This document shows positions 35,299 through 46,774 of a stretch of 64,000 bases of DNA, piece after piece; positions within the stretch are counted from its first letter, which is position 1; each line of letters begins with the position of its first letter. This DNA comes from Siphonodentalium dalli (lineage: Eukaryota; Mollusca; Scaphopoda; Gadilida; Siphonodentaliidae): positions 49,825,899 through 49,889,898 of the forward strand of contig CP136067.1 in assembly GCA_032622095.1 (NCBI GenBank), written 5' to 3'. The translations under genes and the position numbers were made by a program. Under the pieces are notes generated by a model, which did not search any database, was not told where the DNA came from, and was given only the letters and a program-made list of their open reading frames with translations.

Positions 35299-35490
35299 TT
35301 AACTACTATATTCTAAAGTTGTAAAGTATAAAGCTATATGATCATAAAGGTCATGTTCACCAACCTCCACATCCATTGCCGTCGAGACTATAAATTGTTC
35401 TTTAAACACACAGTGAAAAAAATGCACCACAGTTCCTGACATTTTCTTGAATAATACCGCCCACATACTGACACTAACCATGAGAGGGGA
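35299..35490 (-). CDS. Unidentified protein fragment, copy intact in right inner arm
   Basis: Minus-strand frame SVSMWAVLFKKMSGTVVHFF, then HCVFKEQFIVSTAMDVEVGE and HDLYDHIALYFTTLEYSS, stop. The left inner arm encodes the matching end DVDVGERDLYDHIALYYITL with the same stop position, but is frameshifted upstream. Substitutions between copies are mostly conservative (E/D, H/R, F/Y). No known domain was recognised. It lies between the other fragments on the same strand and may have been one exon of a larger gene. Confidence 0.3.
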   Translation of the reverse strand, partial: SPLMVSVSMWAVLFKKMSGTVVHFFHCVFKEQFIVSTAMDVEVGEHDLYDHIALYFTTLEYSS

Positions 35491-35829
35491 AAACAACAAC
35501 GCATACCTTCATTCTATAAAGACATTATCCTTTAGCCCATCCGTCTGTTCTGGGGAGGCTAGTGTAGTATTATCCAGACAAAAGTATACGTCTGGTCAAG
35601 TTAATTCAGAACGACCTTGAAACGGATGTGGCAATACAATCTTACCACACCAAAAACACCAACACGCATGCCATTCTATATCTGAAACATGCACCTGGTG
35701 TAGGGGTGTATACCGTGGCCCATTCCATTACCACTGTCATGGTGCATGTCCACAAACTAACACCGCGAGTATTGTTCTTCTCTGCTGTGAGCTATTCGAC
35801 GAGACGACTGCGGGACGTCACACAGTTTG

Positions 35830-36156
35830 CTAAGGATCATGGTCAAGAAGTGTAGGTAGTCGGTACATTATGGTCTTCTCCTTAGCCGATAGGCATCTGT
35901 CCAAGGGAATGAGACAGCTATCAACCTTCGAAACACTGCCGAAGTTGTCCACGTATGCCAATACGTTCGCTAAGTTTGTGAGTTGAACGGTTGAACCATC
36001 TATTGAAAAGTGACTAGTTAACTGGTTAGTTAGCCAGGTGTATATGTCGTTATCCACATGGGTTATGAGGAAGACATACATAGAGATGACCTTCTGTAAG
36101 CTTGTATACTTATCGACCATATGCCTTTCTAGTTCAAGATGACGCACAAATCCCAT
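35830..36156 (-). CDS. Unidentified ~108-residue open frame in IR2 loop
   Basis: Starts at an ATG (36156): MGFVRHLELERHMVDKYTSL, then QKVISMYVFLITHVDNDIYT, WLTNQLTSHFSIDGSTVQLT, NLANVLAYVDNFGSVSKVDS, and ends YRLPTLLDHDP. Composition is that of a folded protein, with no repeats. No domain was recognised, and there is no signal peptide or obvious membrane segment beyond a short hydrophobic stretch (SMYVFLI). It lies immediately outside the right inner arm and inside the IR2 right arm. It may be a captured host gene exon or part of an unknown element. Confidence 0.35.
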   Translation of the reverse strand: MGFVRHLELERHMVDKYTSLQKVISMYVFLITHVDNDIYTWLTNQLTSHFSIDGSTVQLTNLANVLAYVDNFGSVSKVDSCLIPLDRCLSAKEKTIMYRLPTLLDHDP

Positions 36157-37406
36157 ATTTAGCAATTATTTAAAATCTGAAGCTAGACACCGGAAAATTA
36201 ATTGTTTGAAACGTAATGATTAGAGGGACCCTTCTCCCAGGAAGTGTTGAATAATTTGTCGGTGTGAGCGACCTAAATTTATCAGGCAAAGAAATGGAAA
36301 CTGTTCCAGATTATTTTGGACGTGGCAAATCAGAATATGTTATCAGGTAATTGTTCTAATATGGCTATTCGGCGCACCTACGGTTGCGGCCATTATTGGC
36401 GCTAAGTGTCGAATGGATTTCGAAATGCCACATCGCGATATTAATTGTGGGTCTTCGTACTCCCAGAATGATACGAGCAATGTTATGCGTTTTGATACGT
36501 TTTAAGTTGAACTAATAGATGGTTTGTGTATAGTTTCGTCCATACATATCGATATTATGACAAACAGTTGAAATTTGTATGTGAAAATATCGATTTCTTT
36601 TCAATTTCTGGCCTCCAGTTTAGCTGCCATATTGAACTTGAATATCAAATTGCCAAACTCAAATGAATACTTCATATCAATATTCCATATCAACATGTAA
36701 TGGTGGGTAGAATTCGCGAAAACAATAAAGCCCATCGTAAGAAAGTAAAGGAATGTAGGCGTGTTTTCAGATATCGGTTGCCATTTTGGCCGCCATCTTA
36801 GATTATGAAAACCATTTCTTGCATGGGATGTAAGGTAATTACTTCACCACAGTATTTCCAACTCAACTGTAAGCATGGGTGGAGTTGTCTCGACAATAAT
36901 GCCCAATGATGTGAATATGAGGGATTTTCGGTGATTTTTCTAAATCTGTCCGCCATTGTGGGCGCCATTTTGGATTTGAGGGACTTTTATTTGGATGCAA
37001 TATAAGGACAGTTCTTCGCCTCAGTTTTCCCAACTCACAATAGTTAGCAGGTCTGGAGTTGTCGCGACAAAAACGCTCTCTGATGCTAAAATCAGCGATT
37101 TTCGGCGATTTTTTCGTATTTTTGGCTAGTTTGTAAGGGTTGTATATTACCATAACGAATCGAACGGAAAACAAGACCACATGTGACATCATCTTTACTA
37201 TAACGGCGATCAAAGAGACCTGGCGCATATAAAAAAAATGGCCGCCATGATGGACGCCATCTTGTCTGGGGTCTCTGCGGCCACTTTTTTTTCTTGTTAA
37301 CAAGTGAAAAAAAAAAAGAGGAGACATTAAGAAAGAAAATTAGTGGGGTGAAGTTGAGTCCTGGGGGGGGGGGGGGTGCAGAGGTCGACCAATATCTCCT
37401 GGACTA

Positions 37407-38659
37407 TTCCAGGTCATTACGCATTTCAAAATGTCTGAACGTTCGTAAAATCACGGAAACATTTTTCGCTGTGAAAAAAATCGTGACCAAATTAATTGAC
37501 AGACATAAATGTCCCGGGATATCGAATCACGGCGACCTGGTTCATCGATTACCAGCATAATTGGAATTTAGGACCGGAAAACAGCACCGGAAAACCATCA
37601 GTACGAGACTGCTGTACATATGATAATGCACACCGAGGACAATCGGTAATGCCATAAGCGTGCCGGGCTATCGGCCACCTGTCTCTCATTCCGGAAGTCA
37701 GAATCCATTCGTTGTTCATTGCGCATCCTCCCACGCATGTTCCATACGTGATACCTCCCATGTAATGCCGGCGTGTTCTGCATTATTTATGACAGGTTTG
37801 TTGGTTACCAAAATATTGCTGTTTACAATTGTTTGGTTGAATGGAATACAACTTCGCTTTCAAAATCCAAGGTTGCCCTCTTGGGTTACTATATATACTA
37901 CCATAAAATGCCCCGATGCTGCGAGCGCATGATCAGGGGTGGCGGTGCAAGCTGGGCGGGGGGGGCATGCATGGGGTGCAGCCCAGTCCATTGCCCTTGT
38001 CTGACTCCTGTACAAATGCATGCATGTATATACATTTTAAACATTTCCCTTCTGGCGGTTGAGCACAACACCCTTGCCCTTCGGTTCTTCAGACACACCT
38101 GCAAATAGTAATCCATGCTCATTCACCTCTTCTGATGGAAATTGATGCTATTCTCCAATAGGTATAAAGGTATATTATAATATGTCCTAAGAGGTTCAAT
38201 TGTGTATAACAACACACCCTCTACATTCACACAATTGGCGCCCGTGAAAATAAGTACAAATCGACATACGGTTTACACGAACGTTTCCGAGTTTCATCAA
38301 CCCATAACTGCAGCCTCCATTTCACAAAAAAAAGCGTTGAATCGCTGCGTGCTGTTACTATAAGAAATGACTTGATGATCGATAGTGGATGTGTCATAGA
38401 TAATATTACCACACAATTTCTTATCTATACGAGAAATAGTTTCTATTGGCGTGAAATATCGGCGATTAAAGAGTATTTGTCTATAGGTTCGTGAAGTTAG
38501 ATCGAAGTTCGAAATACGATCGAGATTCGCGCGAACATAGATCGAAGTTCGAAATTCAAATGTCTCAATTATGAATGGAAATGACTATAAACACTGATCA
38601 GGAACACGCCTGTCTCTGTGAGAAAAATAGTCACTTACTGTAAAATTGCTATGACTTTG
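37407..38659. other. No recognisable gene
   Basis: Contains short open frames without recognisable domains and a local duplication near 38497-38560 (TAGATCGAAGTTCGAAAT twice, about 50 bp apart). Confidence 0.35.
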
Positions 38660-39059
38660 TTAACCCTTTACCCAACAGAAGGGCCCTGTGCCAATGCATT
38701 CTCTTATATATGCGAGTCGACCATAGGTCGCCTCGCATATATAAGAGAATGCATTGGCTTAACACATTAAAAATTATAAAATTGTTAAAGAATGTAAGAA
38801 AAAATGGTAAAAAGTGTTAAAAAAAGATTTTTTTTAGGCCAATGCATTCTCTTATATATGCGAGGCGACCTATGGTCGACTCGCATATATAAGAGAATGC
38901 ATTGGCACATGGCATAACTGTAACTATCACAATGTGGTCAAGGAGCCGGTTCCAATGATATCCATATTTGTATGGTTCTATTGAGACAGACCGAAGATAT
39001 TTTAAGCTGTTGAAGCTTTATTTGGCCGGTTTTGGCCGGTTTGTTGGGTAAAGGGTTAA
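38660..39059 (+). mobile_element. PiggyBac-like MITE, family P, copy P3
   Basis: TTAA (38660-38663), CCCTTTACCCAACA, two inverted hairpins, TGTTGGGTAAAGGG, TTAA (39056-39059); 400 bp and nearly identical to P2. Its right TTAA is also the left boundary of element D1. Confidence 0.9.
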
Positions 39060-39613
39060 AGGGGTACTATACTCAAACGTTGTTGTTTGTTTCTGTTTCT
39101 CTGCTTCGTAAAATAAGATAACCAGATGTCCATTGTTTGACTGTCTGATGAGTACGAAGTAATATTACAGATGGCAGATAAGCCGGAATGCAGAACGCTC
39201 GCCGTAGAGATAATTTTGTACAGTTTTCAGGCAAATGTATCAAACAAATGTTATATTATATGCATAATAGTCACAGCTACTCGTTATTTTTATTGTAAAT
39301 CTGTGAATGGCTTGAGTTCACGCCCCATATCAACATATGTATTGCACGATGTGTGCAACACGTTGCCCAATCCACTATCCGTCAATTAATTTGATTATGT
39401 CTTGTATATGGAAATTCGTAACTTAGTTTATTGCCATATTGTCAATTTATATTAAATAGTTAAATTTAGTTTAAGATAAACTGATAACCTGAACGTTTAC
39501 ACTTTACAGAAGACATAATCGACTCAAATTAATTATTTTTCTATACAGTATCGATATTAGATCGTTGTTATTTACCAGGAATTTATTGAAATTGCCGTGC
39601 AGTGTCACAATAA
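39056..39613 (+). mobile_element. MITE family D, copy D1
   Basis: Begins TTAAAGGGGTACTATACTC. Shares CATTGTTTGACTGTCTGATG, GAGTACGAAGTAATATTACA, AAATGTTATATTATATGCAT, CAATCCACTATCCGT and GAATTTATTGAAA with D2 in the same order. The right terminus is eroded (GTGCAGTGTCAC in place of GTACTGTACCCC). Confidence 0.75.
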
Positions 39614-39685
39614 GTGTTTTTGTAAAGTATATAAAGCCTGCTATATGGAGCACCGGAGGTGACATCCGATTTGTTTATAAAGTTG

Positions 39686-40000
39686 CTGCCACGAGAATAA
39701 GGTCGTAGCCACGAGAATATGAAGTCGCATGGCCACGAGAAGAAAGTCGTGGCTACGAGAATATGAAATCGTGGCCCCGAGAATATGAAGTCGTGGCCAC
39801 GAGAATAATGTCGTGGTCACGAGAATATGAAGTCGTGGCCACGAGGAATGAAGTCGTGGCCACGAGAATATGAAGTCGTGGCCATGAGAATAAAGTCGTG
39901 GACACGAGAATATGAAGTCGTGGACACGAGAATATGAAGTCGTGAACACGAGAATAAAGTCGTGGCCACGAGAAGAAAGTCATGGCCACGCGAATTTGAA
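39686..40000. repeat. 20-22 bp minisatellite, about 15 copies
   Basis: Consensus GTCGTGGCCACGAGAATATG plus AA, alternating with a 20 bp form ending GAATAAA. The unit contains the palindrome CGTGGCCACG. Open frames across it (SRGHDFIFSWPRL-type) are repeat artefacts. Confidence 0.95.
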
Positions 40001-40214
40001 GCGAAACCATTCACTAAAATGGCGAACGCCAGTTGATGCTGCACCGGGGCAACCTATTTGTCTCCATCACTTCAGTCCATTTACGCGTATGTCACAACAG
40101 GTCTGCTACAACTCGCCAACTCCCAGGACAGTTGTCAATACACCAGGAGATGCTCAGTCGCAACAAAGCCTTCACAACGAACTTCTCATAACTGATCGAG
40201 TATCCGTCATATGA

Positions 40215-40460
40215 CACCACGCCAACCAGGGACGTGGCGACAGGGGGGTTGTGGTGTCTCACCCCTCAACTTTGGTCACAATACTCAACAGATGGAAATT
40301 ACAAGCCCGTCACATAGGTTCAAATTGTTCTGGTAGTTTGATTTTTCCAATCCGTATTTAGTGTGAATGTTGTTGTTTTAAAATCGTATCTTTTCTACTT
40401 TAGGTAAAATCATGACTGATATGTAGACATTTCCAACCTCATATTTATATTGTAATGAGA
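40215..40460 (-). repeat. Interspersed repeat F, copy F5
   Basis: CCAGGGACGTGGCGACAGGG at the left, then TCAACTTTGGTCACAATACT, CAACAGATGGAAATTACAAG and GTAGTTTGATTTTTCCAA. This is the F3 orientation, opposite to F4. The CAGGGACGTGG-type end probably marks one terminus. Confidence 0.65.
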
Positions 40461-40909
40461 TATTCTTTATCTGTGGCGATCTCTTGAACTTTTGCACGTC
40501 CGAACAAAAGGCCAAGCGTGACTAAGCTACATAATTTCACCATCAAAACCTTTCTCCGGTGGTCTCAATGATGTCATCTTATTAGTTCCGGGTATCAAAA
40601 ACAAAATAAAAATTGTAATAGTATGGTGCAAAATCTGACGGGCATTTAAAAACTCTTTTACGACATAGAACAATGAAGCACCTTCTTGTATAATCCAGAT
40701 AATAGCCAGGTTCAGCAACACGTACTTATAACTTGTAACGTGTGTCGCCATTGCCAACGGCAGTCATCTGATTCACGTAACCATTTCGCATATAAACGTT
40801 CAGCATTACGAAAATGTGTAGCAAAGCATCTCGGCGGTAACGATCCCACTACGGAAAGCTCGTCTGTATCACCGAGTTATTGATTAAAGGTGCTGCTTCG
40901 TCAGAGTCT

Positions 40910-41850
40910 ACTCGCACTAAAACCAGCTAAGACATTGGGATAGCGTGATGCTTGTTTTAGTATACGAGTACGTCCCGTTAGCATTTGTATGACACGTGTC
41001 ACGCGTTAGTGACCAGCTCACATACAACTACAATTAAATGTAATCAAATATCACAATTGCCACAATAAACGGGTTTATTCCGTAGAAGGCATTATATTTG
41101 TAATGAAACCACATCAGTTGCCAATTGAAAGCGGTAATTTAATTTGAAAAGAGACATTTACCGCAGTTTTGACATATTTTTTAAAAGTATGCTAACTCAT
41201 TTGACACGAAGTGACATCGACATATTCCGGCGAAAATATTCTAGCAATCGTAAGGTAAACATATAAACAAAACCACGTGGTCGTAATTTGAACTAATTCT
41301 AGCACTTATACCCCGTAATTTGTAAATTAAAAATTGCATATATACCACGAGACGTTCCGTTTAAGAAATGTTCAACTAATAAATAATATAGGACCACTTA
41401 CAATACAAATAAACACATGCTAGTTGTGGAATATACTAACAGCACACGACGTTGAGCAAGGGGTGTATTCGATTGTTATGGGCGTATTCGATTGACGGCA
41501 TAGAAGCCGAACTTAGCTGAGTACATTACTGAACACTTCGCGGCTTTCAGTTAAAACGTAAACAAACCGATGTTAGTCCTAATAAACCGGAATATTCTAT
41601 GTGTAATTTAGCAAGAAAGTTAGATTATTGTACAGCATTATGACCATAAGATGTCACTCTTTGCGATATGTATAGCATCGTGTATTGATTTTTAGGTAAA
41701 ATCGAGTAAAATGGACTACAATTCCCGCCACCAACACTGGGCGTAACTCATGTCATACAAATGGCAACGGGGCATTCTCGTACTAAAACTAGAAAAAAAT
41801 CTCGCTATCACAATATCTTAGTTGGTTTTAGTACGAACAGACTTGGACTA
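40910..41850. mobile_element. Possible MITE with inverted ends
   Basis: CACTAAAACCAGCTAAGACA, then TTGGGATAGCG, at the left is matched in inverted orientation by CGCTATCACAATATCTTAGT then TGGTTTTAGTACG at 41800-41845. Each end also holds a smaller hairpin of ACTAAAAC/GTTTTAGT. No target duplication was identified. Confidence 0.45.
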
Positions 41851-42002
41851 GGTGCTGCTATGCTAGTCGGGCCGATATCTCAAAACGTGTAGCGTTGGTG
41901 TCGGAAAATCACATGACCTTTCCCGCCAAGTGTATATAGTAACGTACGGCTGGCTGAACCTGGCTATTATAAATAATAAAGAGTATTTCTCCCCCTCATG
42001 TG

Positions 42003-43048
42003 CGTTAAACTTAAATTGAAAACCGCCAGAGAAATTCTATTGGTGATACATTTCCGTATATGTTTTGTCGAGATGGGGGTCTCTGCTCAATGCTTTTTGC
42101 GCGGTAATTTGGCTAAATTTAGCACGATACTATATGCATGCATAACACAGCACGGCACCGCATTGGAAACAGCTCTAGGTCAATCAGAAACGGCCATTTC
42201 TGGGTGAGGTGATATATTGTTATTTATTACGTTATTTGAGCTTTCTGAATAGAATATACCTATACTATCAAGACTCAGCGATTATTTAACGCACTCCATT
42301 TAGCCCATATCGACAACCGGCCATACCCGGCAACTTTGTACTCTCTGTAGAGTATAGAATAATAATTTAATTCGAGACATGAAGATTATGTGCCGCTGGA
42401 CTGGTCCATTCAATCACTAGCCTTCTCACATTCCACTTTAAGACACAAGCTACAGCATACAAATCTAGTGTTTATATTATGAGATGTCGTATAATTGATG
42501 AAATGTTGAACAGTCCCATATACCCGTTAAACTTAAATTGAAAACCGCCAGAGAAATTCTATTGGTGATACATTTCCGTATATGTTTTGTCGAGATGGGG
42601 GTCTCTGCTCAATGCTTTTTGCGCGGTAATTTGGCTAAATTTAGCACGATACTATATGCATGCATAACACAGCACGGCACCGCATTGGAAACAGCTCTAG
42701 GTCAATCAGAAACGGCCATTTCTGGGTGAGGTGATATATTGTTATTTATTACGTTATTTGAGCTTTCTGAATAGAATATACCTATACTATCAAGACTCAG
42801 CGATTATTTAACGCACTCCATTTAGCCCATATCGACAACCGGCCATACCCGGCAACTTTGCATACTCTCTGTAGAGTATAGAATAATAATTTAATTCGAG
42901 ACATGAAGATTATGTGCCGCTGGACTGGTCCATTCAATCACTAGCCTTCTCACATTCCACTTTAAGACACAAGCTACAGCATACAAATCTAGTGTTTATA
43001 TTATGAGATGTCGTATAATTGATGAAATGTTGAACAGTCCCATATACC
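42003..43048. repeat. Near-identical 522 bp tandem duplication
   Basis: Units 42003-42524 and 42525-43048 align end to end. The visible difference is a 2 bp insertion (TTTGTACTCTC versus TTTGCATACTCTC). Each unit carries the same open stretch (REILLVIHFRICFVEMGVSA... to ALGQSETAISG) ending at a TGA in a G|GTGAGG context that resembles a splice donor. A good acceptor upstream was not seen, so coding is unproven. Confidence 0.95.
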
Positions 43049-44075
43049 CGTATACCACATTTCAGAAGCACAGAAAATGAGCAACCGAAAAAATTAAAAA
43101 TAACCAGAAGTAAAAAACAACCATTATAAAGTCGTATGTTGTGGGTAAGTGTCCATTTTTCTGATTCCGCTTCTGGAAAAACGTGATTTGGCGCGAACAC
43201 GCGGTATTTTGGACCTTTTGGAAGCCGACCGACGATATCTTTTTTGGTTGCGTTATTATATGGAGCTGAGATCTTCGCCTAATATCAATCTCTTACCAGA
43301 GCGCAACAGTCAAGCTTCCTTTCTGACTCTGTAAACGGCTGGGTATATACCGTACCAGTCCGTGTTTCTATATTTAGCATGGGGTTTTCGATCGGTTGAA
43401 GCTAGGGTCGTGGCTAGAGGGTCTTTATATTGGGGTTTCCATCTTCCATCCAGGAAATTCGAACTACATACCCTAAGCCAGAGCAATTAAGTCCCAACTT
43501 TGGGGAATCTCATTTGCACACCACCGTTGCCTCGGAATTTTCCAACTGGTAAATTTACCGTAATTGAATTTGGCAATGTCAAGCTAATTGCATCTCAATG
43601 CGAAAATATTACCGAAAGTAGTTAAATATTCGATTTTTCGAAGGAAAACAACGTAGTCCGCTAAGTCAAATGACGTTACTGTCGTCACGAACCATGTCAT
43701 GACGTCTTCGCTGGTCTTCATTAAGCGAACCAACGAAATTGGTCTAATTGATACTGATAGGCCTAGGAATTCTTCGGAAGTTGTGAAGTAGCCAATTTTA
43801 TTTTCATCTGGTAGGTCCACTGTCGATTCTGCTCTTTTGCAATCTCAACACAGTTACCAACCAGAAGTCACGTGACAAAATCACAAAAATATATACACGC
43901 ATTTCGAATTTTGAGCTGACGCTATAAAAAATGTAGAACAAATTATATCACGTCACCATTCACCTGGGCCTAAGGTATAAACAACCACGCGCGCTTCACG
44001 CGATAGGTTGATAAATAATTGGCTCTTGTATTTATCGATTATCTGATTTTATCATGTAAATTTTAACTTCAGTAT
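43049..44075. other. No recognisable gene
   Basis: Short open frames only. A TTTCCAACTGG string near 43550 is a weak trace of an F repeat. Confidence 0.3.
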
Positions 44076-44552
44076 TTAAAGGTACTCAACCCGTAAAGAG
44101 GGTCCCCATCTCAACAGATTCCAACAACAACAATCCGATCAGAGGGTCCTATATTACTATTTCTTTGGCTTTGGGGGTAAAAAATATTTGATTCGAGTCG
44201 AGGAACCCATCAAACAAAGCTCAGAGTTATTAGATATTGATTTTTCAAATTTGTTATGTTCTCGAGATGAGTACTCATAACTGCCGTAATCTGCTCTGGA
44301 TGTGTACTCCAAATCTATTCAAACAGACAAGGATGAATAACTCTAAAATCAAGTGGTAATTTTAACGCAATTTTGACTGAGTTCTGGGCCAGATAGTATT
44401 CCCGATAATGAAAAATAATAGATTTCTAAAATCGATATCTAACAAATCTGAGCTTTGATGGGTGACTTCCTCGACTCAAATCAAATATTTTTGACCCCCG
44501 AAGCCATTGAAATAAAAATTGAGAGGAGTTTTATCGGGTTGAGTACCTTTAA
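44076..44552. mobile_element. MITE family M, foldback variant M4
   Basis: Ends TTAAAGGTACTCAACCCG and its exact inverse. Unlike M1-M3, the M head block (TTTGATTCGAGTCGAGGAAC, AAGCTCAGAGTTATTAGATA) is near the left end and again, inverted, near the right end (TATCTAACAAATCTGAGCTT, TTCCTCGACTCAAATCAAAT). This gives a symmetric element probably formed by inverted duplication of one half. Confidence 0.8.
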
Positions 44553-45313
44553 TGCTTCACCCTGTATGGTATAATAAATATACTCACCTCACCCAGATCT
44601 GACTCTAGTCACATTCTGTTCCTCAATGCAAAAAAACAAACAAATACACAAACAAAAACAACCGGCAAAACCACCAGGTCCTTGAAAGTGACATATGACC
44701 AGATATCTACCAAAGTTCTATTCGATAAAGACCCTTTGTGACACACGCCAAATGACACAGGGATTGTCGTTCCACGTGTTTTTCCGACGAAAGCCTGTTT
44801 CAATTACGGTTGATTTAATGTGATCATACATACTCACAGGTCCCTGGCATAATTTAGTCGTTATACCAACTAGATTCTGCCAAGTAGGCTACCTGTGACC
44901 ATGCGTGCGAGTTTGCACCCACAGTAAACCCCCAATCAACCGTGGTATCACATTACTCGGCAAAAGTGCCACATTAACTGGTTAGCCTACGTTGCTCAGG
45001 CTTAAATCGGGATCATGAATACACTATCCATCTTCTTCGAATGAAACGGAAAGCCGATAGGCACTAGTGACCCTTGAACCCGATGCTACTCAATATGTCA
45101 ATATTCATACAGAAAAGTTGAATGATCGCTGCCACATACAGACATCGACGAATTAAACAGATATCAGTTTTATTCAAAGAAACAAGATTATTATATGACA
45201 CCTCGTACAGTTCGATATATCATCAGCAGCCGGTATAGGCAGTGCACCCACCAGACATGTATCGCGCACCAGGGAGGTGGTGTGTACAGCGAAGCACTGC
45301 AGTGGTTCAAAAC
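44553..45313. other. No recognisable gene
   Basis: Short open frames without recognisable domains. Confidence 0.3.
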
Positions 45314-46157
45314 TAACCCTTGGAACAAACGTCGCACTACCGACGAATCTAATTTAATTAGAATTAGACTCGAGTTTAATTCATAATTCGTCTGTTGAAC
45401 CAAACGTCGCATTTAATTCAAGACGAATCAAAATGATTTCTTAAAATGGCATAAAGCGTTCATAAGGGTTTTGGTCAAAACGGCTAAAATAGGAAGTTTT
45501 ATATCAATTATAAAACGTAAAATTTAGTGAGAAAATGTGGCTTTTGACTTCCAAGCGACGAAATTAATGTTACTATTCTGAGGAGTGGAAATTATTGGTT
45601 TTATATCGCTATTTCGTAGGTATTTGATACATATTTTAGGTCGGACATGATTCTTTAGGTGGTATTTTGCTTTGAATTTGTCTGAAAGAAATCAGGTCCA
45701 GTTTATTTTTATACGAAAACGTTGTACCGTTTTAACAATTTAATAGCAAGTTGAGGTCAACGCGCTATATCACTATATATTTCGTCAGTATGCCTATCTA
45801 AAACCACGTGGTAAAATAACCATGGCGGGCAGGGACGTACGGCTATATAGGGTCTCGGTTGAGGGGGGGGGGGCTAATAAATTTGCGTAATTCAATTTGC
45901 ATCCCCTTGGCTGTTCCTTCACATGCCTGGATAATATCCTATTCTGAATGGATTAATAGACTTGTGATCATGCAATGGGCGGACGATGGTTCTACCAGTA
46001 GAAGAAAAATCAGAGATCTGAACCTGAAAATCCGATCATAGTTTGGCACAGCGGGAGAAAACTTTGAACATGAAAACCGCAAAAACCTACATAGCATTAG
46101 ACTGGCCTCAAGCTTTCCAAGTGCTGACAATTTCCAACCTGAAACCCCCACGAAGGT

Positions 46158-46702
46158 CAGGGGGGGGGGGTCGGAATTTTTTTTCAGGCACGTATGGCAT
46201 TTTTACCCTTTCGATCATTTTTTTGTACCCACCCACCCCCACCGCCAAATTTTTCCGTTTTCGCCAGTTTTTTCCGACCATTTTTTTACACCCACCCCCC
46301 CCCCCTTTTAACACTAAAACAGAGATTTGCGGGGGGAAATTCACTGTAAACAGCTGTATATGAATTTCTGTGCATACTATTTATCATGGATGTCAACATG
46401 TAAATAGGAATGAGTCATTTTGAGGTCATTCGGTCAAAAAAACATGGCTGCCAGCGGCCATCTTGGATTTCAAAATTTGCAACAAAATACGACACGATAA
46501 CTGCCTGCAGTCAGTTTACCAGTTAGAATTACATTAATTCTCTCATTCAAAGTGGTTTTGAAGCCCAAGTCATTGCCAAAACCCTAAAAAACAAGCAGGA
46601 TTTTTTTTTTTAGTTGCGGAAAAAATTGCTTGTTGGTGGCTTTGACCACCCACCCACCCCGCATACGTGCCGGAATTTTTTTTTTCACCCCCCACCCCCC
46701 TG
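46158..46702 (+). mobile_element. hAT-like MITE, family G, copy G2 (nested)
   Basis: Ends CAGGGGGGGG and CCCCCCTG, with sub-terminal TTTCAGGCACGTATGGC inverted at the right end (GCATACGTGCCGGAATTTTT). The central AACATGGCTGCCAGCGGCCA, TCTTGGATTTCAAAATT block is the inverse of that in G1. No flanking duplication was recognisable. Confidence 0.65.
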
Positions 46703-46774
46703 CATTCTTTAACAATTTTTATCATTTTTCACTATTATTTCTTGCATTATTTACCATTTGTTTTTATCATTTTT

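Larger units (their letters stand above)
34472..35573. repeat. Inner inverted repeat, 342 bp arms, in IR2 loop
   Basis: Left arm 34472-34814 and right arm 35232-35573 are inverted copies (CAGAACAGTCGGATGGGCTA on the left, the complement of TAGCCCATCCGTCTGTTCTG on the right). A second homologous block (GTTTGTGGACATG..CATGACAGTGG) follows the left arm on the plus strand (34865) but precedes the right arm on the minus strand (35758). The order is therefore A-X on one side and X-A on the other, implying that an X-A-X-A tandem array was inverted. A 4 bp insertion near 34660 breaks the left copy. Confidence 0.8.
32160..37406. repeat. Large inverted repeat, about 5.2 kb (IR2)
   Basis: Left arm 32160-33684 and right arm 36254-37406 are inverted copies of high identity. 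Ends are TAGTCCAGGAGATATTGGTC and its complement. The arms differ in length mainly because about 375 bp (roughly 32446-32826 of the left arm) is missing from the right arm. The loop (33685-36253) holds an F element, a second inverted repeat and unidentified coding-like fragments. No target-site duplication or transposase was found. It could be a foldback transposon, an inverted segmental duplication or a captured foreign segment. Confidence 0.88.

Noticed and set aside
39641-40044. SRGHDFIFSWPRL-type repeat proteins on the minus strand
   Set aside because: Frames generated by the 20-22 bp minisatellite.
42003-42210. An exon ending at CTGG|GTGAGG in each 522 bp unit
   Set aside because: The donor-like site is present but no convincing acceptor or start was found upstream; duplication makes both copies identical, so conservation says nothing.
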